A DNA stretch of 40,216 bases from an uncultured Pelagibacteraceae bacterium (GCA_902516345.1 CABXYJ010000007.1:1-40216); one strand, 5' to 3'; shown: positions 10,649-18,926, counted from the first letter of the stretch. The notes: generated by a model not told the origin, from the sequence alone. A program made the numbers and translations.

Positions 10649-11418
10649 AAAAAATTATAAAAATAATTAATAAAAAAAACAAATCTAAAATTGTTTGTCT
10701 TACTGCCTATTCAAAAAATATAGCAGAAGAAGTAGACAAGTATACTGATATTGTTTTAGTTGGAGACTCATTAGGCTCAGTCTTATACAATTATTCAACT
10801 ACAAGGAAAGTTACTTTAACAGAAATGATAAATCATTCCAAGAGTGTAAGACTTGGAGTTAATAAGAGTTTGATGGTTGTTGATATGCCTTTTAATACAT
10901 ATGCTACAAAAAAATCTGCTTTAAAAAATGCTAAAAAAATAATTAAAGAAACTAAATGTGATGCAGTAAAATTAGAGGGTGGAAAAAAAATCGTTAATCA
11001 AATAAAATTGTTAATCAAAAACAAGATTCCTGTTATGGGTCATTTAGGCTTGCTTCCTCAGTCTACCAAAGGCAAATTTAAATCTAAAGGAAAGACTACA
11101 AAAGAAATCAAACAATTAATTAGTGATGCCTTATTACTTCAGAAAAATGGAGTTTTTGCTATTGTATTAGAGTGTATTAAAACCCCAATCGCTAAACAAA
11201 TTACTAAAAATTTAGATATCCCTACAATTGGAATTGGATCTTCTGTTCATTGTGATGGTCAGGTTCTTGTTACTGATGACTTAATTGGTTTAAATCAGAC
11301 AAACATTAAATTTGTAAAGAAATTTTTAAATGTCAAAAAATATATTAATAAAGGTTTAAGGAAATTTGCTTCAGAGGTAAAATCGAATCAATATCCATCT
11401 AAAAAATACTCCTACTAG
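10645..11418 (+). CDS. panB: 3-methyl-2-oxobutanoate hydroxymethyltransferase (ketopantoate synthase)
   Basis: First enzyme of pantothenate synthesis: transfers a hydroxymethyl group from 5,10-methylenetetrahydrofolate to 2-oxoisovalerate. The 257-aa product has the conserved [14 protein letters not shown] (19-32), [25 protein letters not shown] (37-61, with the metal-binding Asp of GDS), VVDMPFNTY (78-86), [17 protein letters not shown] and the C-terminal [24 protein letters not shown]. It overlaps guaA by four bases (ATGA), and its TAG shares CTAG with the convergent TerC gene. No panC is in view. A folate C1 consumer fits the glycine/C1 genes elsewhere in the window. Confidence 0.96.
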   Translation: MKKIIKIINKKNKSKIVCLTAYSKNIAEEVDKYTDIVLVGDSLGSVLYNYSTTRKVTLTEMINHSKSVRLGVNKSLMVVDMPFNTYATKKSALKNAKKIIKETKCDAVKLEGGKKIVNQIKLLIKNKIPVMGHLGLLPQSTKGKFKSKGKTTKEIKQLISDALLLQKNGVFAIVLECIKTPIAKQITKNLDIPTIGIGSSVHCDGQVLVTDDLIGLNQTNIKFVKKFLNVKKYINKGLRKFASEVKSNQYPSKKYSY

Positions 11419-12026
11419 AAATATTTCTTAAATTGTTCATTAATGGAAAGAATTTCTAAGTCTACAAGACCACCTATTACTAATTGAATTGCAACTAATA
11501 GAATAAATCCTAAACCGATATACGCAATCCATAAATGTTTTTGAATGTAATTCGCAAGATAAGTAGCCATTGCTCCAGTTAGAATCACTGATAAAACTAA
11601 TCCGAAAATCATAAAGCCAAAATTACCTTTGGCAGCTCCCACAACACCTATTACATTATCGAAACTGATTGTAATATCAGCAAATAAAACTTTATAAACA
11701 CTTTGAATATATGATGGCTCTTTTGATTTTTTTGTAGGTGACTTTACTTTCTTTATTTCAAAAAGATCTTTCCTCAAATCATTAACAATCCATATTAATA
11801 GTAAGCCTCCTAAAATTTTGATAAAATAAAATTCAAATAAGTAAGTAGCAAATAATGCAAAAACAATTTTAAATATTAATGCCCCAGCAACTCCCCATAG
11901 AATTATCTGCCTCCTATGTTTCGGGGCAAAGTTTGCAGCGATCAAACCAATAATTATTGCATTATCTGCTGCTAAGATAATATCGATAAAAATAATCTGA
12001 ACTAATATGAGTGCTTCTTCTAACAA
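11415..12026 (-). CDS. TerC/YjbE-family integral membrane protein
   Basis: A 203-aa polytopic membrane protein with about six or seven hydrophobic helices. The paired acidic motifs typical of TerC are visible: DIILAADNAIIIGLIAA in the first helices and DITISFDNVIGVVGAA in the second half, the internal repeat thought to bind a divalent metal. Members of this family have been linked to manganese export and metal loading of secreted proteins; the substrate here is unknown. The start is TTG at 12026; no better in-frame start precedes it. Convergent with panB (shared CTAG) and divergent from dctP across 113 bases. Confidence 0.88.
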   Translation of the reverse strand: MLEEALILVQIIFIDIILAADNAIIIGLIAANFAPKHRRQIILWGVAGALIFKIVFALFATYLFEFYFIKILGGLLLIWIVNDLRKDLFEIKKVKSPTKKSKEPSYIQSVYKVLFADITISFDNVIGVVGAAKGNFGFMIFGLVLSVILTGAMATYLANYIQKHLWIAYIGLGFILLVAIQLVIGGLVDLEILSINEQFKKYF

Positions 12027-12139
12027 AGTACAAGCATACTACAAAATATTTAAGATAATTCAATTAAAAGTAGTATTATTTTTTTATTGATAATTATTTT
12101 AATACATAATGAAATGCTTTTAATATAAATGGAGGTCAA

Positions 12140-13111
12140 ATGAAATTTTTAAAATATTTATTAACTATTTTAGTTTCAGTGATTTTGTCAATTAATCTTG
12201 CGGTAGCTGAGAAGTGGGATATGGCCCTAGCTTATGGAGCTGGGAACTTTCATTCTGCCAACGCAACTGAATTTGCAAAAAATGTTACTGAAAAAAGTGG
12301 AGGAAAATTAACGATCGTTACTCACCCGGGTGGATCATTATTTAAAGGCGGAGAAATCTTTAGAGCAGTTAGAACTGGACAAGCTCAAATTGGTGAAAGA
12401 TTTATGTCAGCTTTAGGTAAAGAAGATCCATTACTAGAGGTAGATTCGCAACCATTCTTAGCAACATCATACTCTGATGCTATGAAGCTATATAAAGCTT
12501 CGAAAGCTGAAATTATTAAAGGGTTAGATGAAAAAGGCTTAGTGTTTTTATATGCGGTGCCTTGGCCAGCGCAAGGACTTTATAGTAAAAAAGAAATTAA
12601 TACTGTGGATGATCTAAAAGGGCTTAAATTTAGGGCATACAATTCTGCAACAATAAGAATTGCTGAATTAACTGGAATGGCCCCGACGAAAATTGAAGCT
12701 GCTGAAATAAGTCAGGCATTTTCTACAGGAGCTGTTGAAAGTATGATCACATCACCTACTACAGGAAAAAATTCAAAAATTTGGGAAAATGGTGTCAAAT
12801 ACTTCTATGATATTGCAGCTTGGTTTCCTAAGAATATGATAATTGTTAACAAAGATTCTTGGAATAAATTAGATCAAGCAACAAAAGATCTAGTTATGAA
12901 ACAAGCAGCTTTAGCTGAGAGAAAAGGATGGCAATTATCAAAGCAAGGAAATGTTGGTGATAAAAAAGCTTTAGCAGATGCTGGTATGGTAGTTGGTAAA
13001 GTGAATGCACCTTTACAAGCTCACTTTGAAAAAGTTGGAGAGACTATGGCTAAAGAATGGTCTCAAAAAGCTGGTTCAAGAGGCGCTGCAGTTTTATCAA
13101 GTTATAAATAA
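12140..13111 (+). CDS. dctP: TRAP transporter periplasmic solute-binding protein (DctP family)
   Basis: Captures a carboxylate ligand in the periplasm and delivers it to the DctQM permease. The 323-aa precursor has a signal peptide (cleavage near residue 23, after AVA). Family hallmarks include FAKNVTEKSGGKLTIVTHPGGSLFKGGEIFRAVRTGQAQIGE (45-86), the central DDLKGLKFRAYNSATIRIAELTGM with the conserved carboxylate-binding Arg, EISQAFSTGAVESMITSPTT, and the C-terminal WSQKAGSRGAAVLSSYK. It has one of the few strong Shine-Dalgarno sites here (GGAGG at 12131-12135). A strong hairpin follows, then dctQ. The nearby pxpABC genes suggest 5-oxoproline as ligand, since TRAP binding proteins from Bordetella are known to bind pyroglutamate; this is inference. 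Confidence 0.95.
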   Translation: MKFLKYLLTILVSVILSINLAVAEKWDMALAYGAGNFHSANATEFAKNVTEKSGGKLTIVTHPGGSLFKGGEIFRAVRTGQAQIGERFMSALGKEDPLLEVDSQPFLATSYSDAMKLYKASKAEIIKGLDEKGLVFLYAVPWPAQGLYSKKEINTVDDLKGLKFRAYNSATIRIAELTGMAPTKIEAAEISQAFSTGAVESMITSPTTGKNSKIWENGVKYFYDIAAWFPKNMIIVNKDSWNKLDQATKDLVMKQAALAERKGWQLSKQGNVGDKKALADAGMVVGKVNAPLQAHFEKVGETMAKEWSQKAGSRGAAVLSSYK

Positions 13112-13127
13112 TTTAAATCTCAAAATT

Positions 13128-13155
13128 AAGGCCGCTTAAGATCTTAAGTGGCCTT
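13128..13155 (+). terminator. Near-perfect palindromic hairpin between dctP and dctQ
   Basis: A 28-base palindrome that can fold into a long GC-capped stem with only one G-T wobble (13134 with 13149). It lies 16 bases after the dctP stop and 8 bases before the dctQ ATG. It has no T-run and the downstream genes belong to the same transporter, so it probably acts as a 3'-stabilising or partial-termination element that keeps binding-protein mRNA in excess over permease mRNA. Confidence 0.65.
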
Positions 13156-13163
13156 ATATTATT

Positions 13164-13649
13164 ATGTTAAAGTCACTAGACAGAAATTTAAATAAAATTT
13201 ATCGATTTTCAGGTTATATAGCAGCCTTTTTTTTAATTCTAGTAGCAGTCTTTATACTTATTGGTATCTCATCAAGAATATTTGGTTTTTATATCAGAGG
13301 TCTCGCAGAATATTCAGGTTATTGCATGGCTGCTGCATCCTTTTTTGCTTTATCTTACACTTTTGTAGAAGGTGGACATATCAGAATAACACTTTTTTTA
13401 GAAAAGTTATCAGGATATAAAAAAAAGTTGATTGAGATTTGGTGTTTAAGTATTGCAAGTTATTTTTCAGGATATTTAGCATACTATTTTATCAAAATGT
13501 TAATTATTTCCTATAAATTTCAAGAGAGAAGTGAGGGAGCTGATGAAATTTTGATCTGGATTCCTCAAACCAGTGTAGCTATTGGTTCAACAATATTTTT
13601 TATAAGTGTTTTTCACCAATTAATCTTAACAATAAAAAGAGATAAATGA
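13164..13649 (+). CDS. dctQ: TRAP transporter small permease (DctQ family)
   Basis: The small four-helix membrane subunit of a TRAP transporter (161 aa). Hydrophobic segments fall at about residues 17-37, 48-68, 88-112 and 130-152. The family's GLAEYSGYCMAAASFFALSYTFVEGGHIRITLFLEKL segment (46-82) is clear. It follows the dctP hairpin closely, with ATG at 13164 and no obvious Shine-Dalgarno site, and overlaps dctM by four bases (ATGA). It works only with DctM and DctP. The pairing is supported by gene order rather than by any substrate-specific residue. Confidence 0.93.
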   Translation: MLKSLDRNLNKIYRFSGYIAAFFLILVAVFILIGISSRIFGFYIRGLAEYSGYCMAAASFFALSYTFVEGGHIRITLFLEKLSGYKKKLIEIWCLSIASYFSGYLAYYFIKMLIISYKFQERSEGADEILIWIPQTSVAIGSTIFFISVFHQLILTIKRDK

Positions 13650-14956
13650 CTGAGATACTTTTAACAATTTTCTTTATCAGTGTTTTATTATTTTTTTTAG
13701 GATCAGGGATCTGGGTTGCTTTAAGTATGATTGGAGTATCAGCCATAGGAATGATGTTATTTACCTCAAGACCTGTAGGTGATGCGATGGCTACCACCAT
13801 ATGGGGAACTTCATCTTCTTGGACGCTGACAGCATTACCATTGTTTGTATGGATGGGTGAAATTTTATTTAGGACAAAACTTTCAGAAAATCTATTTAAG
13901 GGCTTATCTCCTTGGATGCAAAAACTACCTGGTGGTTTAATACACGTAAATGTTGTTGGCTGTGCGTTATTTGCGGCAATTTCAGGCTCTTCAGCAGCAA
14001 CAGTTGCCACTGTTGGTAAGATGTCTATTCCAGAATTAAGGAAAAGGAATTATCCGGAAAAAATTTTACTTGGTAGTTTAGCTGGTTCAGGTACATTAGG
14101 TTTGCTAATACCACCATCCATTATCTTGATAATTTACGGAGTTGCCGTCCAAGAGTCTATAGCAAAATTATTTATTGCTGGAATAATTCCAGGAATAATG
14201 ATTGCACTAATATTTATGTCTTATGTAATCATTTGGTCGCTTATAAATAAAAAATCTATGCCAAAAATTCTTGAAGAGTATTCATTTTTAGAAAAAATAA
14301 AAAGATCAAAACAACTTTTACCAATAATAATTTTAATTTTAGCCGTTATTGGTTCTATATATACTGGAATAGCAACAGCTACAGAGGCAGCATCCCTAGG
14401 AGTAGTTGGAGCATTAATATTGTCTTATTTTCAAAAAAGTTTGACATTAAATACTTTTAAATCTTCATTACTTGGTGCAACTAAAACATCTTGTATGATT
14501 GCATTTATTTTAGCTGGTTCAACATTTTTATCTTTAGCCATGGGATTTACTGGATTACCAAGAAATTTAGCTCTTTGGATACAAAATATGGATTTATCTC
14601 CATATGTTTTAATTTTTGTTTTAATGATCTTTTACATAATTTTAGGAATGTTCCTTGATGGTATTTCGGCTGTAGTCTTAACAATGGCAATAATTGAGCC
14701 AATGATAAGACAAGCAGGATTTGACATGATATGGTTTGGTATCTTTTTGGTTATCGTTGTTGAAATGGCTCAAATTACTCCACCAGTAGGTTTTAATTTG
14801 TTTGTACTTCAAGGTATGGCAAAAAAAGATATGGGATATATCGCACGCAGTGCATTTCCTTTATTTTTATTAATGGTTTTGGCGGTTATTTTAGTTGTAA
14901 TTTTTCCAGAGATCGCATTATGGATGCCTGAGCAAATGATTAAAAATATAAACTAA
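13646..14956 (+). CDS. dctM: TRAP transporter large permease (DctM family)
   Basis: Large membrane subunit that couples sodium entry to solute uptake (436 aa, normal length). About 12 hydrophobic helices are visible. Family signatures include LFVWMGEILFRTKLSENLFKGLSPWMQKLPGGLIHVNVVGCALFAAISGSSAATVATVGKMSIPELRKRNYPEKILLGSLAGSGTLGLLIPPSI in the first half, given here to locate the region (about residues 66-158), plus ATEAASLGVVGALIL and a C-terminal EMAQITPPVGFNLFVLQGM. The start overlaps dctQ (ATGA), and the stop overlaps the convergent TPR gene within CTAA. Confidence 0.95.
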   Translation: MTEILLTIFFISVLLFFLGSGIWVALSMIGVSAIGMMLFTSRPVGDAMATTIWGTSSSWTLTALPLFVWMGEILFRTKLSENLFKGLSPWMQKLPGGLIHVNVVGCALFAAISGSSAATVATVGKMSIPELRKRNYPEKILLGSLAGSGTLGLLIPPSIILIIYGVAVQESIAKLFIAGIIPGIMIALIFMSYVIIWSLINKKSMPKILEEYSFLEKIKRSKQLLPIIILILAVIGSIYTGIATATEAASLGVVGALILSYFQKSLTLNTFKSSLLGATKTSCMIAFILAGSTFLSLAMGFTGLPRNLALWIQNMDLSPYVLIFVLMIFYIILGMFLDGISAVVLTMAIIEPMIRQAGFDMIWFGIFLVIVVEMAQITPPVGFNLFVLQGMAKKDMGYIARSAFPLFLLMVLAVILVVIFPEIALWMPEQMIKNIN

Positions 14957-15441
14957 TATTTTGATTTTTCTCCAGCTATAACTGCTTTAAGCTGATCATA
15001 TTCTTTGCAATTACAATCTTTTAAAACTTCAAGTCTCTCAACGGCAAGATTATGCCTATCTGTGGCAACATATAATTCACCGAGGTATTCATTAATACCT
15101 TTATGTTTTGGATTTATAGCTAAACCCTGAAGGTAATATTTTTCTCCATTTTCAAAATCTCCTAATTTTCTAGTAGTAAAACCTAAATAGTTTAGGGTAT
15201 CAGCTTTATTTGGTTTTTTTTGATTAGATTTAATCAGAAGTTTTTGCGCTTTAGTATAACTCTTTTTGGCTTTTTCTAGTTTTCCATTTTTTTCATATTT
15301 TTTTGCACTTTTTATATGTGTGACAGCATTTTCATAATTTGTCTTTTTTTTAGTTGAACCACTATCACCCTCAGAGCCTGCAGCAAGAACATTTGTAGTG
15401 AAAAAAAATAAGATAGATAACGATAAAAAAAGTTTTTTCAT
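14953..15441 (-). CDS. Secreted TPR-repeat protein
   Basis: A 162-aa periplasmic or surface protein. The signal peptide ends near residue 20 (NVLA-AG), followed by a short Gly/Ser/Lys linker and then three or four tetratricopeptide helix pairs from about residue 38 on: ITHIKSAKKYEKNGKLEKAKKSYTKAQKLL-like, TLNYLGFTTRKLGDFENGEKYYLQGLAINPKH and INEYLGELYVATDRHNLAVERLEVL. A C-terminal CNC pair (about residues 144-146) could form or reduce a disulfide. It starts 1 base after pxpA on the same strand, so the two are co-transcribed, and it converges on dctM. Function unknown; a partner role near the transporter is only a guess. Confidence 0.78.
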   Translation of the reverse strand: MKKLFLSLSILFFFTTNVLAAGSEGDSGSTKKKTNYENAVTHIKSAKKYEKNGKLEKAKKSYTKAQKLLIKSNQKKPNKADTLNYLGFTTRKLGDFENGEKYYLQGLAINPKHKGINEYLGELYVATDRHNLAVERLEVLKDCNCKEYDQLKAVIAGEKSKY

Positions 15442-15442
15442 T

Positions 15443-16222
15443 TTAATTAAATTTTTTCATTTTATTTAAAGTTTTAAGTACCAAGTCATTTTCAACTAAG
15501 TTTTTTTTTATAGATTTAGCCGTTGCCAAAGAACTTAAATTGTCACCATGTATACAAACAGAGTCGATTTCACAAGGTATTTGCTTCCCGCTGTGACAAT
15601 TAAGCGACTGATTTTGAACCATCTTTAATACGTGTTCTTTTGCTTGTTCTGGATCAGTAATCAAAGCATGGGATTTTTTTCTTGATACAAGGTTACCATC
15701 ATCCTCATAATTTCTATCAGCAAATATTTCACAAGCATATTTCATATCTAATTTTTTTGCTGCATCTTGCATTTTTGACCCAGTAGGTACTAGATATATT
15801 AAGTCCTTATTAATATCTTTAACGGTTTTTGCCAATATTGTAGCTAACTCAATATCTTCACACGCCATATTATTTAATGCTCCATGAGGCTTCACATGAG
15901 ATACCACTTCCCCATGACCTAATGCTATTTTTTGTAAGATTTCATATTGATCAATTATTAGTTTTCTTATTTCATCCTCTGAAAGATTCATTCTTTCTCT
16001 ACCAAAATTTTCTGGATCATTAAAAGAAGGATGAGCTCCAATACTTACCCCATGTTTTTTTGAAATTTCTATTACTTGACCCATAGTTTTTTCATCACCC
16101 GCATGATAACCGCAAGCTACATTAGCTGAATTGACGATTTCTAATAAATCTGGATCATATTTATTTGAATGATGTTTTGATTTTTCACCTAAATCACAGT
16201 TTATATTAATTTCAATACTCAT
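15443..16222 (-). CDS. pxpA: 5-oxoprolinase subunit A (LamB/YcsF family)
   Basis: Subunit of the ATP-dependent bacterial 5-oxoprolinase PxpABC, which opens 5-oxoproline (pyroglutamate) to glutamate. The 259-aa product shows the LamB/YcsF fold markers: ININCDLGE at the N-terminus, ANVACGYHAGDEKTM, IGAHPSFNDPENFGRE, HVKPHGALNNMA and the C-terminal SVCIHGD. I chose ATG 16222 (MSIEIN) rather than an upstream in-frame start at 16240, because the family begins right before the INCDLGE motif and a good -10 lies between. It is divergent from pxpB across 21 bases, whereas in E. coli the three pxp genes are in one operon. Confidence 0.93.
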   Translation of the reverse strand: MSIEININCDLGEKSKHHSNKYDPDLLEIVNSANVACGYHAGDEKTMGQVIEISKKHGVSIGAHPSFNDPENFGRERMNLSEDEIRKLIIDQYEILQKIALGHGEVVSHVKPHGALNNMACEDIELATILAKTVKDINKDLIYLVPTGSKMQDAAKKLDMKYACEIFADRNYEDDGNLVSRKKSHALITDPEQAKEHVLKMVQNQSLNCHSGKQIPCEIDSVCIHGDNLSSLATAKSIKKNLVENDLVLKTLNKMKKFN

Positions 16223-16243
16223 AATTTGTAAGTATAACATGGC
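16223..16243. promoter_or_regulatory. Divergent pxpA/pxpB gap with overlapping -10 elements
   Basis: Only 21 bases separate the two start codons. On the + strand TATAAC (16233-16238) ends 5 bases before the pxpB ATG; on the - strand TATACT (16236-16231) ends 8 bases before the pxpA ATG. Both match TATAAT at five of six positions and overlap on opposite strands. This placement predicts leaderless or nearly leaderless transcripts. No convincing -35 was identified. Confidence 0.45.
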
Positions 16244-16918
16244 ATGATAAAAAATATATCAAATCTTGGTGACGCAGCTCTCTATTGTGACTTTGGGAAT
16301 GAAGTAAACAAAGAAATAAATAGTAAAGTAATTAGATACTTCAAAAGTATTCAAAAACAAAATATTGATGGTATAAATAATTTAACACCATCTTATAATA
16401 AATTAATTATTTCATTCGATCTACGTAAAAAAAATTTTCAAGATATTAAAAAATTAATCGAAAATTTGGATATTATTAATGAAGATAAGATAAAGAGTAA
16501 TAAAATTAAAATTCCAGTTTGTTGCGATGAAAACTTTTGTCTAGACATAAATAGATTAGAGGAAAAACTAAAAATTACCCGTGATAAAATATATGAAAAA
16601 TTTTTTGGTAAGGAATTTTTTTGTTATATGACTGGATTTATAGCAGGGATGCCATTTTTGGGGGATCTAGATAATGAACTTCGAGCAAAACGCCTAGAGA
16701 CTCCTAGGGTTAAAGTGCCTAAAGGCTCAGTAGGATTGACTGAACAATTTGCAAATATTTATACGTTTGAAAGTCCGGGAGGATGGAATATTATTGGAAA
16801 TACACCAATTATAATTTTTGATAGTTCGAAAGAAAATAATCCAAATTTAGTTAATCCAGGTGATGAAGTGATTTTTGAACAAATTACAAGAGATCAATAC
16901 AATAATTACAATGAGTAA
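16244..16918 (+). CDS. pxpB: 5-oxoprolinase subunit B (KipI family)
   Basis: Second subunit of 5-oxoprolinase (carboxyltransferase-like domain, KipI/AHS1 type), 224 aa. The N-terminal NLGDAALYCDFGNE and the C-terminal half with FFCYMTGFIAGMPFLGDLDNELRAKR, ETPRVKVPKGSVGLTEQFANIYTFESPGGWNIIGNTP (about residues 125-188) are the family signature. It forms the catalytic complex with PxpC, whose ATG overlaps its stop by eight bases. The start codon lies just past a -10 element, so the mRNA may be leaderless. Bacillus KipI is a kinase inhibitor from the same family, but with pxpA and pxpC beside it the oxoprolinase role is far more likely. Confidence 0.93.
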   Translation: MIKNISNLGDAALYCDFGNEVNKEINSKVIRYFKSIQKQNIDGINNLTPSYNKLIISFDLRKKNFQDIKKLIENLDIINEDKIKSNKIKIPVCCDENFCLDINRLEEKLKITRDKIYEKFFGKEFFCYMTGFIAGMPFLGDLDNELRAKRLETPRVKVPKGSVGLTEQFANIYTFESPGGWNIIGNTPIIIFDSSKENNPNLVNPGDEVIFEQITRDQYNNYNE

Positions 16919-17855
16919 AAATTATTTTGAGATTAAAAGAGCTGGAATAAATACAACATTTCAAGATCGAGGTAGGAACAATCTTTATCATATTGGTATT
17001 CCATTTAGTGGTGCAATGGATGACAGAAATTTTAAGATTTCCAATAAACTTGTTGGTAATGAAATCAATTTTCCTGTTATTGAGTTTGCTTACCAAGGTC
17101 CATGTTTAAAATATTTTGGTGATAATATTAATTTTGCAATAACAGGAGATGTAAAATTTGTTATTAAAAAAAATGATAAGATTATTGAGGGAAATTGTTA
17201 TCAATCTTTCACATTACAGAATGAAGATAAATTAGATATTATTTCAACAAATAAATCCGTTTATGGATATCTAGCAATAAGTGGTGAATTTAATTTGGAA
17301 TATCAGTGGTCTAGTTGTTCTACTAATACCAAAGCTAATATCGGTGCAAATAAAGGTAAAAAGATAGAAGTTTCACAAAAATTATATATTTCCAAAATTA
17401 ATAAAGATTTAAGTGATAAAAAACTGAATTATATCAATACAAGAATTGAAAATATAAGAGTTATCAAAGGTACAAATTTTGATTATTTTTCAGAGGAAGG
17501 AAAAAATATTTTTTTTGAAAAAGAATTTGTTGTTTCTAAATTATCAGATCGTATGGGTATGAGATTGGAGGGACCAAAAATAGAAAATATAATTGATACC
17601 AACATAAAATCGGAGGGTTTAATTAAAGGGGTAATTCAAGTACCTGCGGATGGAAATCCAATTATAATGCTTTCTGACCATGGGACCATTGGTGGATACC
17701 CAAAAATAGGAGTTGTGATAAGTGCTGATTATGACAAGTTAGTCCAAATGACTCCAGGCTCGAAAATTAAGTTTAAAGAAGTTGAATTAGATAGTGCAGA
17801 AACTTTATTTAAGTTATATGAATTAGAAACTCAGAATTTAATTTCTCAAATTTGA
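16911..17855 (+). CDS. pxpC: 5-oxoprolinase subunit C (KipA/AHS2 family)
   Basis: Third 5-oxoprolinase subunit, 314 aa, biotin-dependent-carboxylase-like domain. Conserved segments: IKRAGINTTFQDRGRNNLYHIGIPFSGAMDDRNFKISNKLVGN spread over residues 7-49, ITGDVKF, SDRMGMRLEGPKI and the C-terminal EGLIKGVIQVPADGNPIIMLSDHGTIGGYPKIGVV region. I start it at ATG 16911, which overlaps the pxpB stop; an in-frame ATG at 16875 would add 12 residues within pxpB with no family match. The stop overlaps the next gene's ATG by one base (TGATG). Confidence 0.93.
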   Translation: MSKNYFEIKRAGINTTFQDRGRNNLYHIGIPFSGAMDDRNFKISNKLVGNEINFPVIEFAYQGPCLKYFGDNINFAITGDVKFVIKKNDKIIEGNCYQSFTLQNEDKLDIISTNKSVYGYLAISGEFNLEYQWSSCSTNTKANIGANKGKKIEVSQKLYISKINKDLSDKKLNYINTRIENIRVIKGTNFDYFSEEGKNIFFEKEFVVSKLSDRMGMRLEGPKIENIIDTNIKSEGLIKGVIQVPADGNPIIMLSDHGTIGGYPKIGVVISADYDKLVQMTPGSKIKFKEVELDSAETLFKLYELETQNLISQI

Positions 17856-18727
17856 TGAATTTTATTAGAAACCTACCCGGGCCACTTTTAGTTTTTTTTG
17901 GAGCTGTTAGCCTAAGTTTTGGTGGATTAATTGTAAAATCTTTTGAAGGCTCAACTTTATGGCAAATATTATTTTGGCGATCGGTTTTTTTTATAGCTGT
18001 TGTCATTTTTTTTCTTTTATTTTCTTATAAAAAAGAAATATTTGGTGTGCTTTATAAATCTGGTATTCCCGGTTTTGTTGGAGGCATAATTTTATCTGTA
18101 GGTTTTGTAAGCTATGTATTTGCAATGTACGAGACCACTGTTGCTAACACAAATTTTATAATTCAGACACAGACACTTTTTCTAGCAATTTTTGGATATA
18201 TTTTTTTAAAAGAAACTATTTCCAAGTTAACATTTTTTTGTATTTTATTAGCAATTTTTGGGATTATTTTGATGTTGGGAAATTCAATTTCACCAGGAGA
18301 AATGACTGGAAATATTGTGGCGTTTATAATGCCAATTTCTTTTGCAATTTTAATATTGATTGTTAGAAAATTCCCAGAAGTTGACATGATACCTCTCCAA
18401 TTGGTTGCAGGTATAATTGCAATGATAGTAGGATTAATTATGTCACCAACAATTTTTGTGTCATCCAAAGATGTCTTCCTTGGTTTTTTAGCAGGTTTTT
18501 TTCAACTTGGTTTTGGTTTCATATTTATAACTATAGGTGCAAGATCAACCTCTTCAGCTTTTGTAGGAATTATAATGTTAACTGAAGCAGTTCTTGGACC
18601 ACTTTGGGCTTGGTTGTTTGTCAATGAGAATCCCCCAATATTTGTTTTATTAGGCGGTTCAATTGTTATTACTGCCGTAGTTTTACAGTTTTTAAATAAG
18701 TTTATTACAAAAAAAAAAGCATATTAA
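17855..18727 (+). CDS. EamA/DMT-superfamily transporter
   Basis: A 290-aa membrane protein with ten hydrophobic helices arranged as two EamA repeats: the first from FFGAVSLSFGGLIVKSFEG to about residue 140 with TNFIIQTQTLFLAIFGYIFLKETIS, the second with IGARSTSSAFVGIIMLTEAVLGPLWAWLFVNE (about 225-256). Such proteins export or import small metabolites, amino acids or nucleotides; the substrate cannot be read from the sequence. Its ATG overlaps the pxpC stop, so it is in the oxoprolinase transcript and may move a related metabolite. A TTG three bases earlier is a less likely start. Confidence 0.88.
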   Translation: MNFIRNLPGPLLVFFGAVSLSFGGLIVKSFEGSTLWQILFWRSVFFIAVVIFFLLFSYKKEIFGVLYKSGIPGFVGGIILSVGFVSYVFAMYETTVANTNFIIQTQTLFLAIFGYIFLKETISKLTFFCILLAIFGIILMLGNSISPGEMTGNIVAFIMPISFAILILIVRKFPEVDMIPLQLVAGIIAMIVGLIMSPTIFVSSKDVFLGFLAGFFQLGFGFIFITIGARSTSSAFVGIIMLTEAVLGPLWAWLFVNENPPIFVLLGGSIVITAVVLQFLNKFITKKKAY

Positions 18728-18750
18728 ATATTTAAGTTCATTAAAATATG

Positions 18751-18759
18751 TGTTATAAA
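18751..18759 (+). promoter_or_regulatory. Extended -10 promoter of the glycine riboswitch
   Basis: TGTTATAAA fits the extended -10 pattern TGnTATAAT with one mismatch. A start about 7 bases downstream would fall near 18766, just at the 5' edge of the riboswitch P1 stem (18768). The -35 is weak (TTTAAG at 18731-18736), which an extended -10 can tolerate. Confidence 0.55.
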
Positions 18760-18767
18760 ATTATTTT

Positions 18768-18912
18768 ACGGGAGAGACTACAAATGATTGTAGCGCCGAA
18801 GGAGCAACTACCCAGGAATCTCTCAGGCAAAATGGACCGTAACATATTAACTCTGGAAAGAGATTAAATTCTCGCCGAAGGAGCAAAACTCTCAGGCAAA
18901 TATACAGATGGG
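18768..18912 (+). ncRNA. Tandem glycine riboswitch (gcvT element)
   Basis: Two glycine aptamers in series ahead of gcvT. Aptamer 1 spans 18768-18840, closed by ACGG/CCGT; aptamer 2 spans about 18851-18912. Both carry the same 13-base core GCCGAAGGAGCAA (18795-18807 and 18874-18886) and the same CTCTCAGGCAAA (18820-18831 and 18889-18900), the conserved glycine-binding core of this class. Only 14 bases separate aptamer 2 from the gcvT ATG, and no terminator hairpin with a T-run is visible, so control is more likely on translation or an ON switch than through a classic terminator. Glycine riboswitches ahead of gcvT are known in SAR11. Confidence 0.96.
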
Positions 18913-18926
18913 TACAATGAGTTAAT

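Noticed and set aside
12027..12139. Promoter between TerC and dctP
   Set aside because: TTGATA at 12087-12092 lies only 12 bases from the nearest -10-like sequence, so no pair of acceptable spacing was found, although a promoter must be in or near this gap.
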